Numbered from the stretch's first letter, positions 46,001 through 55,309 are shown. The stretch: DNA of 64,000 nucleotides from Pseudocalidococcus azoricus BACA0444 (GCF_031729055.1 NZ_JAVMIP010000004.1:149980-213979), one strand, 5' to 3'. A program made the numbers and translations. The notes: generated by a model from the sequence alone, not told the origin.

Positions 46001-46520
46001 CCAATCGGATAAAGATGAGACCGGCAATCTCCTCAATGATCCCTTCGATCCCCGCTGCACCGAGTGGCTGGTGGAAATTCCGGTCGCCGTTTCTTGGGCC
46101 GATATTCCCGGAGCCGATCAGGTGGATATTTCCCAGTTTTCAGCCCTAGCCCAATTTGACTTCTATATGCAGGTGCAAACCCACTACACCCGCCACAATA
46201 CCTCCGCCACCATTGAGTTACGGGAAGCAGAAGTTGAGCCACTGGCCCAGGCCATTCACCAGGCCATTGACCAAGACCGAGGCTATATTTCGGCGGCCCT
46301 CTTAGCGCGGTTTGATGATTTACAGACCTTCCCCCGCTTACCCTTTGAACCCGTGGATAAGGCCCGCTATGAAGCAGAAGTGGCAGCCATGCTCAATCGG
46401 CAACGCACCGCAGACTTTTATGGGGCCCTCCAACGATATACCCAACCGGCCATGGAAGCGGGGCCAGCGGGCTGTGATTCGGATAAGTGCATGATGCCGG
46501 AAACCAAACCCACCAACTAG
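43005..46520 (+). CDS. nrdJ: Class II (adenosylcobalamin-dependent) ribonucleoside-triphosphate reductase with an intein
   Basis: 1171 codons, of which 407 are intein. The extein (764 residues) resembles monomeric RTPR: RRNEEGTRESWLEV, FSGGYNCTSTN, QGCGTGAVLED, the catalytic-loop region NPCGEI (near the end of the second part), and a C-terminal GCDSDKCMMPE with a redox-type Cys pair. It makes deoxynucleotides with B12 and needs no oxygen. The start codon is GTG. The intein breaks the protein after VVVVAGNVRR, in a conserved block of the active-site barrel, so splicing is needed for activity. Divergent from the type IIG gene; the two starts are 70 bases apart. Confidence 0.92.
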   Translation: MVQNLPRPLTGTFPATAPAAYPVFYRTYSRRNEEGTRESWLEVSQRTLAGLQELGKLTDAEVALIAQMQQELKALTSGRWLWVGGTDWVKKPENFSGGYNCTSTNVIDWRAFGLMMDLAMQGCGTGAVLEDKYIQQLPAIRNPITVAVIGDIGNTPAAERHELTQVEINGNQVNVKVGDSRQGWVKSYQTLLETSTDPQFTGLVHFVVDISDIRPTGESLKGFGGVANPVKLPEMYQRCANILNKAVGRQLNSVECCLLIDEAAVVVVAGNVRRCLPEDALVHTSKGLVPIKDVQIGDFVQTPLGFRPVTNKFEQGEQDVYEIETNATPARATLNHRIATLANATGDVAWKFVSALQENDRLLHNTQVLPGTVTHLPPDFTESRPQNSRNASEITIPELTPDIAWLIGFTHGDGYVSLGRNKHDKPFGAISWAYNSLDSQLAEQIHAKINRALALFGVQASQQQIEGENTLRSRVTSIRLTEYFHRHIKQPKQPLRVPNFILQGTVDIRCAYLAGLMDSDGAAQCRPPYLLTTVYREFAREVGVLLSSLGIAARMSLTKPQAENWQPKYNLKLPALKARYNSLIATHSLKGEIRQGLKTHGYTIPGAMMRQTYTYSQMRGMGFEGSRTTDANYETYVAQADISLDIPVTVRGLGSYDHVATYDIEVAEAHCFYCDGYLTHNSAGMRQGGNNDPEFTAAKQNLWQQDENGNWRIDPERDSLRMANHTRVFHRKPNLEETTAAVRQQYYSGEGAIQWAGEAVARANADLLTTPELKKAFIQAYDQGQAKEFLEKLDPSQSQTELEHRLGRYGLNPCGEIIGADFHCNLAEIHLNQLDPKDTKSQEKAFKAGALSVAALLNHQFQEPRYRYSREIDPIVGVSFTGLFDFFVQAFGVEWLNWWAIGRPDTVQGLDFKDKEAAYLNQWRDIVHQAVWDYCDRHGLRRPNRCTTVQPAGTKSLLTGASPGWHPPKAQRFIRRITFRKNDPVALACYDYGYNVIPSQSDKDETGNLLNDPFDPRCTEWLVEIPVAVSWADIPGADQVDISQFSALAQFDFYMQVQTHYTRHNTSATIELREAEVEPLAQAIHQAIDQDRGYISAALLARFDDLQTFPRLPFEPVDKARYEAEVAAMLNRQRTADFYGALQRYTQPAMEAGPAGCDSDKCMMPETKPTN
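43827..45047 (+). other. Intein with LAGLIDADG homing endonuclease, inside nrdJ
   Basis: Codons 275-681 of nrdJ. It starts with Cys in CLPEDALVHTSKG and ends HN, followed by Ser at +1 (YLTHN/SAGMRQGG), the residues for class 1 splicing. Block B is NATPARATLNHRIA and the C-terminal DIEVAEAHCFYCDGYLTHN is block F/G. The endonuclease domain has two LAGLIDADG-type motifs, GFTHGDGYVSL and LAGLMDSDGAAQC, each keeping its acidic residue, so homing may still be possible. Confidence 0.9.
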
Positions 46521-46881
46521 GATGCCTTAAGCGTCATTGTCTGGCCCGATACTACAGCGTTACTCATTTAGGGTAAGACGGAGATAAGTGAGATCATGGT
46601 CGATGGGCAGTCTTTTTAAGATTTATGCCCTTTCAGAATAGTCTGGGTAAGGCGATGGCGAAATCTCTGCTCAAAGGAGGGGAAACTCACTGCCCTTGGA
46701 TAGCTCAGGTTAGATTCCCGTGCTGGGTAAGTTGTTCAGGCCAGGCCGGATTTTGATGATCAAAAGTCTCTGGGGAACGGCAAGGCTTTGGAACAGGTTT
46801 TCCGGTAATATCAGTAAGGGATCATCCAGTGAGTATTGTCCCCTATAGCTTGTTGTAAGGATATTAAGGAAACCGTTCGCT
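46521..46881. other. Intergenic region between nrdJ and prk
   Basis: 361 bases without a gene. A degenerate MITE copy fills 46552-46657. The remaining 220 bases, ending in an AAGGA ribosome site before the prk ATG, should carry the prk promoter and leader. A GGTTAGATTCCC in this stretch resembles a T-loop, but no cloverleaf can be drawn. Confidence 0.45.
46552..46657. repeat. MITE-like element, copy 1 (degenerate)
   Basis: About 106 bases sharing left end (CAGCGTTACTCATTTAGG), centre (GGGCAGTCTTTTT) and right part (TCAGAA-AGTCTG-GTAA) with the element at 57875-57981. Its right terminal repeat has decayed (GGTAAGGCGAT). No coding capacity. Terminal repeats of the TATAGCGTTAC type are what a non-autonomous DNA transposon would carry. 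Confidence 0.6.
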
Positions 46882-47883
46882 ATGAGCACTCAGCCAGATC
46901 GTGTGGTTCTAATCGGCGTAGCTGGGGATTCCGGCTGTGGTAAATCAACATTTTTGCGCCGACTGACTGATCTGTTTGGCGAAGATTTCCTCACCGTAAT
47001 CTGTTTAGATGACTATCACAGTCTAGATCGTAAACAGCGGAAAGAGACGGGGATTACGGCCCTTGACCCTCGGGCGAACAACTTTGATTTGATGTATGAG
47101 CAGATCAAAGATTTGAAGAACGGCAAGTCAATCATGAAGCCCATTTATAACCATGAAACGGGCCTCATTGATCCACCCGAGTTAATTGAAGCCAATCACG
47201 TCATTGTTTTGGAAGGGTTACATCCCCTCTATGATGAACGGGTGCGCAGTCTTCTGGATTTCAGTGTTTATCTTGACATCAGTGATGAAGTTAAAATTGC
47301 CTGGAAAATCAAGCGGGATATGGCGGAACGGGGCCACACCTATGAGGATGTTTTAGCCTCCATTAACGCCCGCCGTCCTGATTTTATGGCTTATATTGAC
47401 CCCCAAAAGCAATATGCCGATGTGGTCATTCAAATTCTACCCACGCAACTCGTGAAAGAAGAGAAAATTGGTAATATTCTCCGGGTGCGGATGTTACAGC
47501 GAGATGGGGTGCAGGGCTTTGATCCGGTGTATTTGTTTGATGAAGGCTCGACCATTTCTTGGATTCCCTGTGGCCGGAAGCTGACCTGTTCCTATCCGGG
47601 AATTCGTTTAGCCTATGGTCCCGATGAATATTACGGTCATAGTGTTTCTGTTTTGGAAGTAGATGGTCGCTTTGACAAGTTAGACGAGGTCATCTACATC
47701 GAAAGCCATTTGAGCAATACCAGCACCAAGCACTATGGCGAAATGACACATTTGTTGCTGCAACATCGGGATTACCCTGGCTCCGATAATGGAACGGGCT
47801 TATTCCAGGTTTTAACCGGCCTGAAAATGCGGGCCACCTATGAACGCTTAACCGCCACTGAGCTCCAGGCCGCCCAGTTTTAA
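46882..47883 (+). CDS. prk: Phosphoribulokinase
   Basis: 333 residues; phosphorylates ribulose 5-phosphate to ribulose 1,5-bisphosphate in the Calvin cycle, the substrate for Rubisco. The P-loop is GVAGDSGCGKST with the redox-active C19, and its partner C41 is in VICLDDYHSLD, the pair used by thioredoxin and CP12 in light-dark control. Other core stretches are TALDPRANNFDLMYEQ, IYNHETG and VLEGLHPLYDERVR. ATG at 46882 with AAGGA upstream. Single gene. Confidence 0.97.
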   Translation: MSTQPDRVVLIGVAGDSGCGKSTFLRRLTDLFGEDFLTVICLDDYHSLDRKQRKETGITALDPRANNFDLMYEQIKDLKNGKSIMKPIYNHETGLIDPPELIEANHVIVLEGLHPLYDERVRSLLDFSVYLDISDEVKIAWKIKRDMAERGHTYEDVLASINARRPDFMAYIDPQKQYADVVIQILPTQLVKEEKIGNILRVRMLQRDGVQGFDPVYLFDEGSTISWIPCGRKLTCSYPGIRLAYGPDEYYGHSVSVLEVDGRFDKLDEVIYIESHLSNTSTKHYGEMTHLLLQHRDYPGSDNGTGLFQVLTGLKMRATYERLTATELQAAQF

Positions 47884-47995
47884 GTTACCCAAACCTGATC
47901 ATCATGCCCCTTGGGTTGTTGCTGGAGTCAATGATCTGAGGGGTAACGATGTATCTATACCTGAGGTGCGTAAGACTGGATCGGCCTATTGTTTT

Positions 47996-48559
47996 TCAGT
48001 TCATTAACCAATTAAATAATTCCGCCACAGTTAGGTTAAATTCTGGGGCAAACAGGGGAGTTGGTAATTGGGCTTGGGGCTGCTCATAAACTTGTGTGGC
48101 TTGATTCGGTTGGTAAACAAAAACGGATTGCTCATCAGGATCAATTAACCAGCCCATCTGAGAGCCATAGTTAAGGCAAGCGAGAATATTTTTTGTGACT
48201 TTAGTTTGACTCTGATCCGGTGAGAGGATTTCAATCGTCCAATCTGGCGCGAGAGTAAAGATGTTGGCAATTCTGCCCTGCTGATTTCGGGGTATCCGTT
48301 CCCACCTAAATACGGCAATATCTGGGACGATTGAACGCTCACCAAATGTACAACGTAGCTCTGTAAAGGCTCGCGCAATCTGTTTTACTTTTAGTACTGC
48401 ATTGATCGCCGCCGCTAAGTCAGTCTGAATCGCACTATGTTCTCCCTGGGGCATTGGCTTTTGGATAATCTGACCCTGAATATACTCACTAGCAGGGGTT
48501 GTTTCGGGTAGGTTTAGGAAGTCTCGGAGTGCGAGGAGTGGCAGAGATGTTGTCACCAT
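47996..48559 (-). CDS. Uma2 family endonuclease-fold protein (DUF820)
   Basis: 187 residues, a cyanobacteria-rich PD-(D/E)XK family. Seen: EYIQGQIIQKPMPQGEHSAI, FTELRCTFGERSIVPDIAVF, PDWTIEILSPDQSQTKVTKN, LNYGSQMGWLIDPDEQSVFV. The ED residues VPDIAVF and TIEILS-K fit the Uma2 active site. These genes are highly multiplied in cyanobacteria and their role is unknown; many are in mobile-rich regions. ATG at 48559. It follows the mutS2 3' end on the same strand, 59 bases away. Confidence 0.88.
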   Translation of the reverse strand: MVTTSLPLLALRDFLNLPETTPASEYIQGQIIQKPMPQGEHSAIQTDLAAAINAVLKVKQIARAFTELRCTFGERSIVPDIAVFRWERIPRNQQGRIANIFTLAPDWTIEILSPDQSQTKVTKNILACLNYGSQMGWLIDPDEQSVFVYQPNQATQVYEQPQAQLPTPLFAPEFNLTVAELFNWLMN

Positions 48560-48618
48560 ACCCAGGCCAAGGTGAATAAAACAAACTGTCTCAATCTTAC
48601 CTAAACTATCCTTACAAT

Positions 48619-51084
48619 TTAAAATTGTCGAAAATATACGATTGTAGCTCCCCGACCGCCTTCATTTTGCGGTGCAAACTCGAACTTCTCAACCAGGGGA
48701 TGATGGCGGAGATGCTCATGGACAAATTGCCGTAGTTTGCCTGTCCCATGCCCATGAATCACCCACAAAACAGACCCTCCGTGATTTAAGGCTTCATCGA
48801 GTAAAATCTCTGCGCTGGCAACCCGCTGTCCGCGAATATCCAGGGTATTGCGCTCAGTTTGTAGGGTTGGAATTGTTTCCTGGGCTTTTTCGGCCCTAAC
48901 TGGGTTGGCTGGGGGAGGGGCTGTAATTTTGGCTGGGGGTTGGGGTTTTTCACCTGTTAAAGATTCAATATCAGTTAGCTTCACCGTTACTTTCATCAAC
49001 CCCAGGCGCACCGCAATGGCATCGTCTTCCAGGCCAATGATTTCCCCCGTTTGTTGCAATTTAGGAATCCGAACCCGCTCACCGATTTGGGGTAGATAGC
49101 CTGGAACTGGTTCTGGGGGGGGTGGGGTATATTCAGCTTGGATTGTCTTAAGTTGGCTCTGGGCCTGGGCGGCGGCTTGGGCAGTTTGGGGGCCGGCTTG
49201 GAGTTTTTTAATGAGTTGGGCAATCTCGGCCTGGGCTTGGGCGATGGCCTGGGCAATGGTTTGTTCCTGATGCTGGCGGAGATGTTGTTCCCGTTGCCGA
49301 AGTTGCTCGGTTTTAGTCAAGAGTTCCTGGTGTAGTTTTTCTGTGGCGGCAAGGAGTTGACTGGCGGTGCTGGCTTTGGCTTCCTGTTGGCGGCGTTGGG
49401 CTTCCAGGCCAGCAATAACTTGATTGACTTGATCTTGATCCGCGGGCAGGGCCTGGGTGGCAGTGGCAATCACATCTGGGTTCAGGCCTAAGCGTTGGGC
49501 AATAGCTAGGGCATTGGAGCGACCGGGAATTCCCCACAAAAGCCGGTAGGTGGGCGCGAGGGTCTCTGGGTCAAACTCTACGGAGGCATTTTCAAACCGG
49601 GCATCTTGATATTTGAGGGCCTTGAGTTCCCCGTAATGGGTCGTGGCGATGGTGAGTTGGGCCTGGTCTGCCAAGTGGGTTAAGAGGGCGATGGCTAAGG
49701 CGGTTCCTTCACTGGGATCTGTCCCGGCCCCAACTTCATCCAATAGCACAAGGGCCGCATGATTCAGGTGAGATTGCTCCCCGAGGGCCTGGAGAATTTG
49801 GCTAATGGTGCGAATATGCCCAGAAAAGGTCGAAAGGTTTTGCTGTAGGGATTGTTCATCGCCGATATCTGCTAATACCTGTCTAAACCAGGGCAGTTCT
49901 ACGGGTTCAGCCGCCGGAATCATCAAGCCAGCCTTGGCCATCAATGCCACCAGGCCCAAGGTTTTTAAGGTTGCGGTTTTCCCCCCCGTGTTGGGGCCGG
50001 TAATGGTGACAACTTTTATCGGGGGAGCAATATCAATGGTAATTGGGACGACTGTGGCCCCCTGTTCCTGTTGTTGCTGCCAAATTAGGAGGGGATGTCG
50101 TAAATTCCGCAGGTGAATCGGTTCATCCAGTTGGACAAATCGGGGGATATTGCCATTCAACCAAAGTCCATAGCGGGCCCGGGCAACGGCCAGATCCAGT
50201 TGGGTGATCATGTCTAGCCCTTGCTGCAATTCCAGAACGACTTCGGTGACTTGCTGGCTGAGGATTTCCCGGATGCGGTATTCTTCCTGTTCGGCCTGGC
50301 GGGCTAATTGTCTGAGGCGATTGTTAAGCTCAACGGTGGTCTGGGGTTCAATATAGAGGGTCGCGCCACTGGTGGAGACATCATGAACAATCCCCGGGAC
50401 AGCATCGCGTTGGGGGGCTTTCACGGGTAAGACATAACGCTCGGCCCGCTGGGTGATGACAGTATCTTGGAGGGCGGTATGTTTGCGGTGGATTAGCTGC
50501 TGGAGTTGTTGGTGAATTTGCCCGCGAATTTGTTGTTGGTGTTGCCGGATTGCCCCTAACTGAGGGCTAGCCCGCTCGCTAACTTCACCTTGTTCCGTAA
50601 TACACCGATGGATTTCTTGCTCCAGTTGGGGAAAGGTGCGTAAATCGGCCAGAAGGGCCTGGAGTGCGCTGAGGTCGGCATAGCTATCTACAACGCGGCG
50701 TAAGTTCCGGCTCCCGGCCTGGGTTTGGGCAATCTCTAATAATTCCGCTGGGGTGAGGACTCCTTGGTGAGCGGCACGGTCTAAACCGGAGTGAATATTT
50801 TTGATCTGGCTAAAGTCTAATTCCCGTAAATAGTAGGTGCAGAGTTTATAGGCATCTTCAGTTTGAGCTAGGAGTTGTTGAGAGGCCAATAGGCTGGAGG
50901 CTGGTTGCCAGGCCTGGGCCTGTTCGGCTCCCAATTTAGTCGAGGTAAACGTTGCCAGATGTTGACATAGCCGTGGCCAGTCTAAACGTGATTGTGTTTT
51001 GCGCTCCAGGTGGTGGTTGATGGCCCGAAAACTTGTTTCTAGAGATGGTGAGAATTCTGGCAACTGTTCTAGCCCTAGCTCCAA
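48619..51084 (-). CDS. mutS2: Endonuclease MutS2
   Basis: 821 residues. The MutS-type ATPase core holds TITGPNTGGKTATLKTLGL (Walker A near 360), STFSGHIRTI, LLDEVGAGTDPSEGTALA and TTHYGELKALKY. A long Gln/Ala-rich coiled coil (around 555-650) follows, and a C-terminal Smr nuclease domain reads LDIRGQRVASAEILLDEALN with WVIHGHGTGKLRQFVHEHL. It lacks the MutS mismatch-binding N-terminus, as MutS2 should. Family members suppress recombination and rescue collided ribosomes. The start is a TTG at 51084, chosen as the only reasonable opening before the conserved lead. Confidence 0.95.
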   Translation of the reverse strand: MELGLEQLPEFSPSLETSFRAINHHLERKTQSRLDWPRLCQHLATFTSTKLGAEQAQAWQPASSLLASQQLLAQTEDAYKLCTYYLRELDFSQIKNIHSGLDRAAHQGVLTPAELLEIAQTQAGSRNLRRVVDSYADLSALQALLADLRTFPQLEQEIHRCITEQGEVSERASPQLGAIRQHQQQIRGQIHQQLQQLIHRKHTALQDTVITQRAERYVLPVKAPQRDAVPGIVHDVSTSGATLYIEPQTTVELNNRLRQLARQAEQEEYRIREILSQQVTEVVLELQQGLDMITQLDLAVARARYGLWLNGNIPRFVQLDEPIHLRNLRHPLLIWQQQQEQGATVVPITIDIAPPIKVVTITGPNTGGKTATLKTLGLVALMAKAGLMIPAAEPVELPWFRQVLADIGDEQSLQQNLSTFSGHIRTISQILQALGEQSHLNHAALVLLDEVGAGTDPSEGTALAIALLTHLADQAQLTIATTHYGELKALKYQDARFENASVEFDPETLAPTYRLLWGIPGRSNALAIAQRLGLNPDVIATATQALPADQDQVNQVIAGLEAQRRQQEAKASTASQLLAATEKLHQELLTKTEQLRQREQHLRQHQEQTIAQAIAQAQAEIAQLIKKLQAGPQTAQAAAQAQSQLKTIQAEYTPPPPEPVPGYLPQIGERVRIPKLQQTGEIIGLEDDAIAVRLGLMKVTVKLTDIESLTGEKPQPPAKITAPPPANPVRAEKAQETIPTLQTERNTLDIRGQRVASAEILLDEALNHGGSVLWVIHGHGTGKLRQFVHEHLRHHPLVEKFEFAPQNEGGRGATIVYFRQF

Positions 51085-51204
51085 ACTCCGCTCTTACTAG
51101 ATTAACGTGATCGGCAAAAAAGACTGATCCCCAACAGACCCGCTGATCTGGCTGAGGGAATGAGCCACCCCGGCCCGGCCGAAATTACCCTGATGCCCTT
51201 GAGT

Positions 51205-52752
51205 CTAGAGATCCTCTTTTGGCGGTAGGGCAGCTACAGAAATCGCTGGGGGGTGCATCATGGCATTAAAGGTGGGAATAGTCGTGACGGAGGCGTTGAC
51301 CAGATTAAACAAGGGATTGCCTAAAATACCGGCCAAAGAGGTGGCAATTACGGTGACAATCAACCCAACCTGTAACGGCCTCATCCCAAAGGCTTTCCAG
51401 TTAATTTCAGGGTAATTTTTCACCGCTTCCGACATTTCTTGGGGTTCCTTAACCACCATCATCTTGACCACTCGGATGTAGTAGTAGATCGAGATCACGC
51501 TGGTTAACAAGCCCAACAATACCAGGCCATAGGCCCCGGCTTGCCAACCTGCCCAGAAGAGATAGAGCTTACCAAAGAACCCAGCCAAGGGGGGAATCCC
51601 GCCGAGGGAGAGAAGACAGAGGCTTAAACCCAAGGTTAAGAGTGGATCTTTTTGATACAAACCGGCATATTCATTAATGTCATCTGTACCTGTCCGCAGT
51701 GAGAAAAGAATGATGCAAGTAAAAGCACCCAGGTTCATGAACAGGTAAATCAACAGATAAAACATCATGCTGGCATAACCGGCCTCTGTGCCAATTAAAA
51801 AGCCAATCATCACAAACCCGGCCTGGGCAATGGAGGAATAGGCCAACATCCGCTTCATGCTGGTTTGGGCCAGGGCGACCACATTTCCCAAAATCATGCT
51901 CAGGATGGCTAAGACCGTAAAAATCACCTGCCAGTCGGCCGCTAAACTGGGGAACGCTAAGGTTAAGAAGCGAATTGCCAAGGCAAACCCAGCCGCTTTA
52001 GACCCCACCGATAAAAAGGCCACCACCGGAGTCGGCGCACCTTCATAGACATCAGGAGTCCACTGGTGAAAGGGAACCGCCGAAATCTTAAAACTAATCC
52101 CCGCAATCACAAACACCAAGGCAATCAGGAGGCCCAAGGATTGTCCCGAAATCGCCCCAGCAATGGACACCAATGAGGTTGAACCCCCCGAAAGACCATA
52201 GAGCAGGGAGGAGCCATAGAGGAAAATTGCCGAACTGGCCGCCCCAATTAAGAGATATTTCAAAGAGGCTTCATTGGAGCGCAAATCCCGCTTCATGTAA
52301 CCCGTCATGATGTAGGAGGCAATACTCAAGGTTTCTAGGGAAACAAAAATCATCACCAGTTCTTCTGCTCCGGCCAGGAACATCCCCCCGACTGTGGCCG
52401 TTAACAGGACTGTTAAAAACTCACCCAAGGCACTCCCCGTTTGTTCGACATAGCGCATGGACATCAAGATTGTCACCACACTGGAGAGGGCAATAATTCC
52501 CCGAAATAGCAAGCTGAGGTTATCACTGCGAAAACTGCCTAAAAATGAAGCGGTTTCCACTTGGTTCCACTGCAAGACCATTGCGCCCACAGAGGCTAGT
52601 AAGCCAGTCACGGCAATGTATGAAGTCCAGCGATCCGACTGTCGGCCGATGATCAGATCGGTCACTAAAACCACTAGGAGAGTCAGGATCACGATAGTTT
52701 CTGGCAAGATCGCCCCGACATTCAATTGGGTCGCTAGGGTGGTGAGATCCAT
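51205..52752 (-). CDS. ndhB: NAD(P)H-quinone oxidoreductase subunit 2 (NdhB)
   Basis: 515 residues, a membrane proton-pumping subunit of the thylakoid NDH-1 complex, used in cyclic electron flow, respiration and CO2 uptake. About 14 hydrophobic segments; the family core includes [37 protein letters not shown] sequence (long helix 5), [29 protein letters not shown] and [20 protein letters not shown]. The C-terminal part ([13 protein letters not shown]) and short acidic tail are usual. ATG at 52752; it is divergent from cbbY with about 200 bases between the starts. Confidence 0.97.
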   Translation of the reverse strand: MDLTTLATQLNVGAILPETIVILTLLVVLVTDLIIGRQSDRWTSYIAVTGLLASVGAMVLQWNQVETASFLGSFRSDNLSLLFRGIIALSSVVTILMSMRYVEQTGSALGEFLTVLLTATVGGMFLAGAEELVMIFVSLETLSIASYIMTGYMKRDLRSNEASLKYLLIGAASSAIFLYGSSLLYGLSGGSTSLVSIAGAISGQSLGLLIALVFVIAGISFKISAVPFHQWTPDVYEGAPTPVVAFLSVGSKAAGFALAIRFLTLAFPSLAADWQVIFTVLAILSMILGNVVALAQTSMKRMLAYSSIAQAGFVMIGFLIGTEAGYASMMFYLLIYLFMNLGAFTCIILFSLRTGTDDINEYAGLYQKDPLLTLGLSLCLLSLGGIPPLAGFFGKLYLFWAGWQAGAYGLVLLGLLTSVISIYYYIRVVKMMVVKEPQEMSEAVKNYPEINWKAFGMRPLQVGLIVTVIATSLAGILGNPLFNLVNASVTTIPTFNAMMHPPAISVAALPPKEDL

Positions 52753-52954
52753 GGGATGTTGTTCCGAGTTGCACTGTTGGTCAAATGTATCTTACCCCAA
52801 AGGCTCCAGGGGAGATGGTTAGCTGATATTGCGAGTTCTTAATCTTGTAATTAAATTCAACAATGGCTGGGTAAGCAGGGCAAGTGGGGCAGGGGAGAAG
52901 GCGGCACTTTCATCGTTTAATAAAAAGGGTGATTACCTCTGGTTGAGTACAAGC

Positions 52955-53713
52955 ATGGCAAAGTGGCAAGCCCTAGTTTTTGATGTGGATGGCACATTGG
53001 CAGATACGGAGCGGGATGGGCATCGGGTCGCCTTTAATCGGGCGTTTCAAGAGGCTGGCCTGGACTGGGATTGGTCAGTTGATCTGTACGGGCAACTCTT
53101 GGCGGTCACTGGGGGCAAAGAACGGATGCGCTATTACCTGGATCAATTTCGGCGCGACTGGCCCCAACCTGCCAACTTGACGGATTTAATTGCCCAACTC
53201 CATCAAGCTAAAACCAAACATTACACGGAACTTCTGGCCACTGGGGCAATTCCTCTCCGGCCTGGGGTCAAGCGTCTCTTAAATGAAGCCCGTATCGCTG
53301 GATACCGTCTGGCCATTGCCACCACCACCACCCCGGCCAATGTCACAGCCCTGTTAGAACATACCCTTGGTTCAGAGAGTATTGCTTGGTTCGAGGTCAT
53401 TGCCGCGGGGGATATTGTTCCGGCCAAAAAACCTGCGCCTGATATTTATCACTATGCTCTAGAAAAGATGGGCCTTGCCCCTGAAGATTGTTTAGCCTTT
53501 GAAGATTCTGAGAATGGGTTAATTTCGGCCCAAAAGGCTGGCCTGGCTACGGTGGTGACGGTGAATGGCTATACCCAGTCCCATGATTTCTCGGGAGCAG
53601 CCTTAGTCTTGGATTGCCTAGGGGAGCCGGATCAGCCCTTTCGAGTTTTGGCCGGTAATCCCCAAGGCCGTACTTATCTTAACCTTGACCTCTGCCAGGC
53701 CTTGCCCCGCTAA
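52955..53713 (+). CDS. cbbY: HAD-family phosphatase CbbY
   Basis: 252 residues. The HAD nucleophile pair is D10 and D12 in ALVFDVDGTLADTE, with the CbbY-specific HRVAFNRAFQEAGLDWDW and LLAVTGGKERMRYYL, then AIATTTTPANV and VPAKKPAPDIY, and EDSENGLISAQKAG. CbbY removes xylulose 1,5-bisphosphate, a misfire product that blocks Rubisco. The open frame runs upstream to 52829, but the first conserved residues begin at ATG 52955. It is followed by a glycosyltransferase gene 25 bases later, perhaps one transcript. Confidence 0.9.
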   Translation: MAKWQALVFDVDGTLADTERDGHRVAFNRAFQEAGLDWDWSVDLYGQLLAVTGGKERMRYYLDQFRRDWPQPANLTDLIAQLHQAKTKHYTELLATGAIPLRPGVKRLLNEARIAGYRLAIATTTTPANVTALLEHTLGSESIAWFEVIAAGDIVPAKKPAPDIYHYALEKMGLAPEDCLAFEDSENGLISAQKAGLATVVTVNGYTQSHDFSGAALVLDCLGEPDQPFRVLAGNPQGRTYLNLDLCQALPR

Positions 53714-53738
53714 CTGAATGGTATAGCTTCAAAACTAG

Positions 53739-54854
53739 ATGGACTACTCTCTGGGGATCAATGGCCGCTTTCTTAGTCAGCCGTTAACAGGGGTGCAACG
53801 GTATGCTCGCTGTTGGGTCAAAGCCCTTGATCACCTCTTGATCTCTGGGGAAATTGCCGGATCGGATTGGCAGGTTACTCTCTATGTTCCTAGGGGGCAG
53901 CATATTAAACCAGGCCTGGGTAAGTTAAATCTTCAAGCAATTCAAATTAAACAAGTTGGTTTTAGCAATGGTTATTTCTGGGAGCAGTTGGAGTTACCCC
54001 TTTATGCCCGTGATCAGGTCTTAATTAATTTGGGCAATATGGCCCCGATCCTGTCATTAATCAGTCCCCAAAAGACAGTCGTAACCATCCATGATTTATC
54101 CTTCCAAAAATTTCCCGAATCCTACTCAAGGCTGTATCAGTTGACCTATAACCTCCTCACTCCCCTGATCATGGCCAGAGCTGATGCTATGCTCACCGTG
54201 TCGCAAACCGAAGCCAAGGCAATTTTAGATGTCTATCCCCAGGCCAAGTCACGCCTATACCCCATCCCCAATGGTCACTGGCCTGATGATTTAGATTTAG
54301 AAGCGATTGCTCCAATGAAACCAATCGGTCGCCCGTTTATGTTGGCGGTGGGAACGCTGTCAGCCCGGAAGAATTTAACTGGCATTCTCAAGGCGGCGGA
54401 ACAGGTCAATCAACAAAAGAGCTTGGATTTTGTCATGGTTGGGGGCCGGCCAAGTATTTATCAAGCCATTCAGTTAGAGCTACCCACATCATTAAAAGAT
54501 CGCGTTCATTTTGTCGGCACGGTCGATGATCGGACGTTAATTAGTTATTACAAAGCCGCTCAAGGCCTGGTTTATCCCTCTTTTTATGAAGCTTCAGGAT
54601 TGCCGCCCTTGGAAGCCATGGCCTGTGGTTGTCCAGTGATTGTCTCGGATATTCCTGCTTTGAAAGAGCGTTGTCAGGAGGCTGCGATCTATTGCCAGGC
54701 CAGTTCTCCAGAAACGATTGCAGAAGCCATTATCAAACTGATTAATCATCCAGAACTACAACGAGAGTTACGCCGCAAAGGATATGAACAAGCCCAGGCC
54801 CTGACTTGGAAAAATTCAGTCCAGCAGGCGATGAAGGTTATTGCATCCTGTTGA
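53739..54854 (+). CDS. Glycosyltransferase family 4 (GT-B) enzyme
   Basis: 371 residues. An N-terminal acceptor domain opens with GINGRFLSQPLTGVQRYARC, followed by TVVTIHDLSFQKFPESYSRL and ADAMLTVSQTEAKAI. The donor-binding domain has LAVGTLSARKNLTGILKA and PSFYEASGLPPLEAMACGCPVIVSD, with the E-x7-E pair of GT4. This is the mannosyltransferase-like (WbaZ/Cps) branch, with surface-glycan or glycolipid sugar as product. Sugar unknown. No signal sequence. 25 bases after cbbY. Confidence 0.9.
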   Translation: MDYSLGINGRFLSQPLTGVQRYARCWVKALDHLLISGEIAGSDWQVTLYVPRGQHIKPGLGKLNLQAIQIKQVGFSNGYFWEQLELPLYARDQVLINLGNMAPILSLISPQKTVVTIHDLSFQKFPESYSRLYQLTYNLLTPLIMARADAMLTVSQTEAKAILDVYPQAKSRLYPIPNGHWPDDLDLEAIAPMKPIGRPFMLAVGTLSARKNLTGILKAAEQVNQQKSLDFVMVGGRPSIYQAIQLELPTSLKDRVHFVGTVDDRTLISYYKAAQGLVYPSFYEASGLPPLEAMACGCPVIVSDIPALKERCQEAAIYCQASSPETIAEAIIKLINHPELQRELRRKGYEQAQALTWKNSVQQAMKVIASC

Positions 54855-54892
54855 CCCCAATCAAGATGGCGACTGGACATTAGAGCATCCTT

Positions 54893-55309
54893 TTATGAAG
54901 ATTGTTCAAGAGTCAATCCAATTTCTTGTCCATAGGATAATTCAAGGGTGTGACCATCCGGATCTCGCAAAAAAGCCCAATATCCGGTTGGATAGCCTGA
55001 GTCTTGTGGTTTCTGAATGAGGATACCCTCCTGTTTTGCTTTTGAACAAAGAGAGTCCACCATCTCCCTACTTGGGCAGCCAACTCCGAGATGGGCCAGG
55101 GGCGACAAAATCGTTTGTAATCGGTTGGTTTGAATGAGCACAATGGCAAACGGCCGGGTGCTATCCGAAAGCCAGACAAAATTAACACCTGTTTCCTGAT
55201 CAATGCGGCGGTGAATAACCTGCATTCCAGCGTATGTCGAATAAAACCTAATACTTTGTTCAACATCAGTCACCGGGAGCGCGACATGAGTCAGGCCAAT
55301 ATCAATCAT
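54893..55309 (-). CDS. VOC/glyoxalase family protein
   Basis: About 138 residues from ATG 55309. It has DIGLTHVALPVTDVEQSIRF with the first metal histidine, GVNFVWLSDSTRPFAIVLI, PLAHLGVGCPSREMVDSLCS and FLRDPDGHTLELSYGQ with the second His/Glu pair. This is the single-domain VOC pattern of glyoxalase I, fosfomycin-resistance and dioxygenase-like proteins. The substrate is unclear. Its start lies inside the end of the truncated methyltransferase, overlapping by 8 bases. Confidence 0.87.
   Translation of the reverse strand: MIDIGLTHVALPVTDVEQSIRFYSTYAGMQVIHRRIDQETGVNFVWLSDSTRPFAIVLIQTNRLQTILSPLAHLGVGCPSREMVDSLCSKAKQEGILIQKPQDSGYPTGYWAFLRDPDGHTLELSYGQEIGLTLEQSS

Noticed and set aside
46681..46740. 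Possible tRNA T-loop near prk
   Set aside because: GGTTAGATTCCC has the wrong T-loop consensus and no paired arms were found around it.
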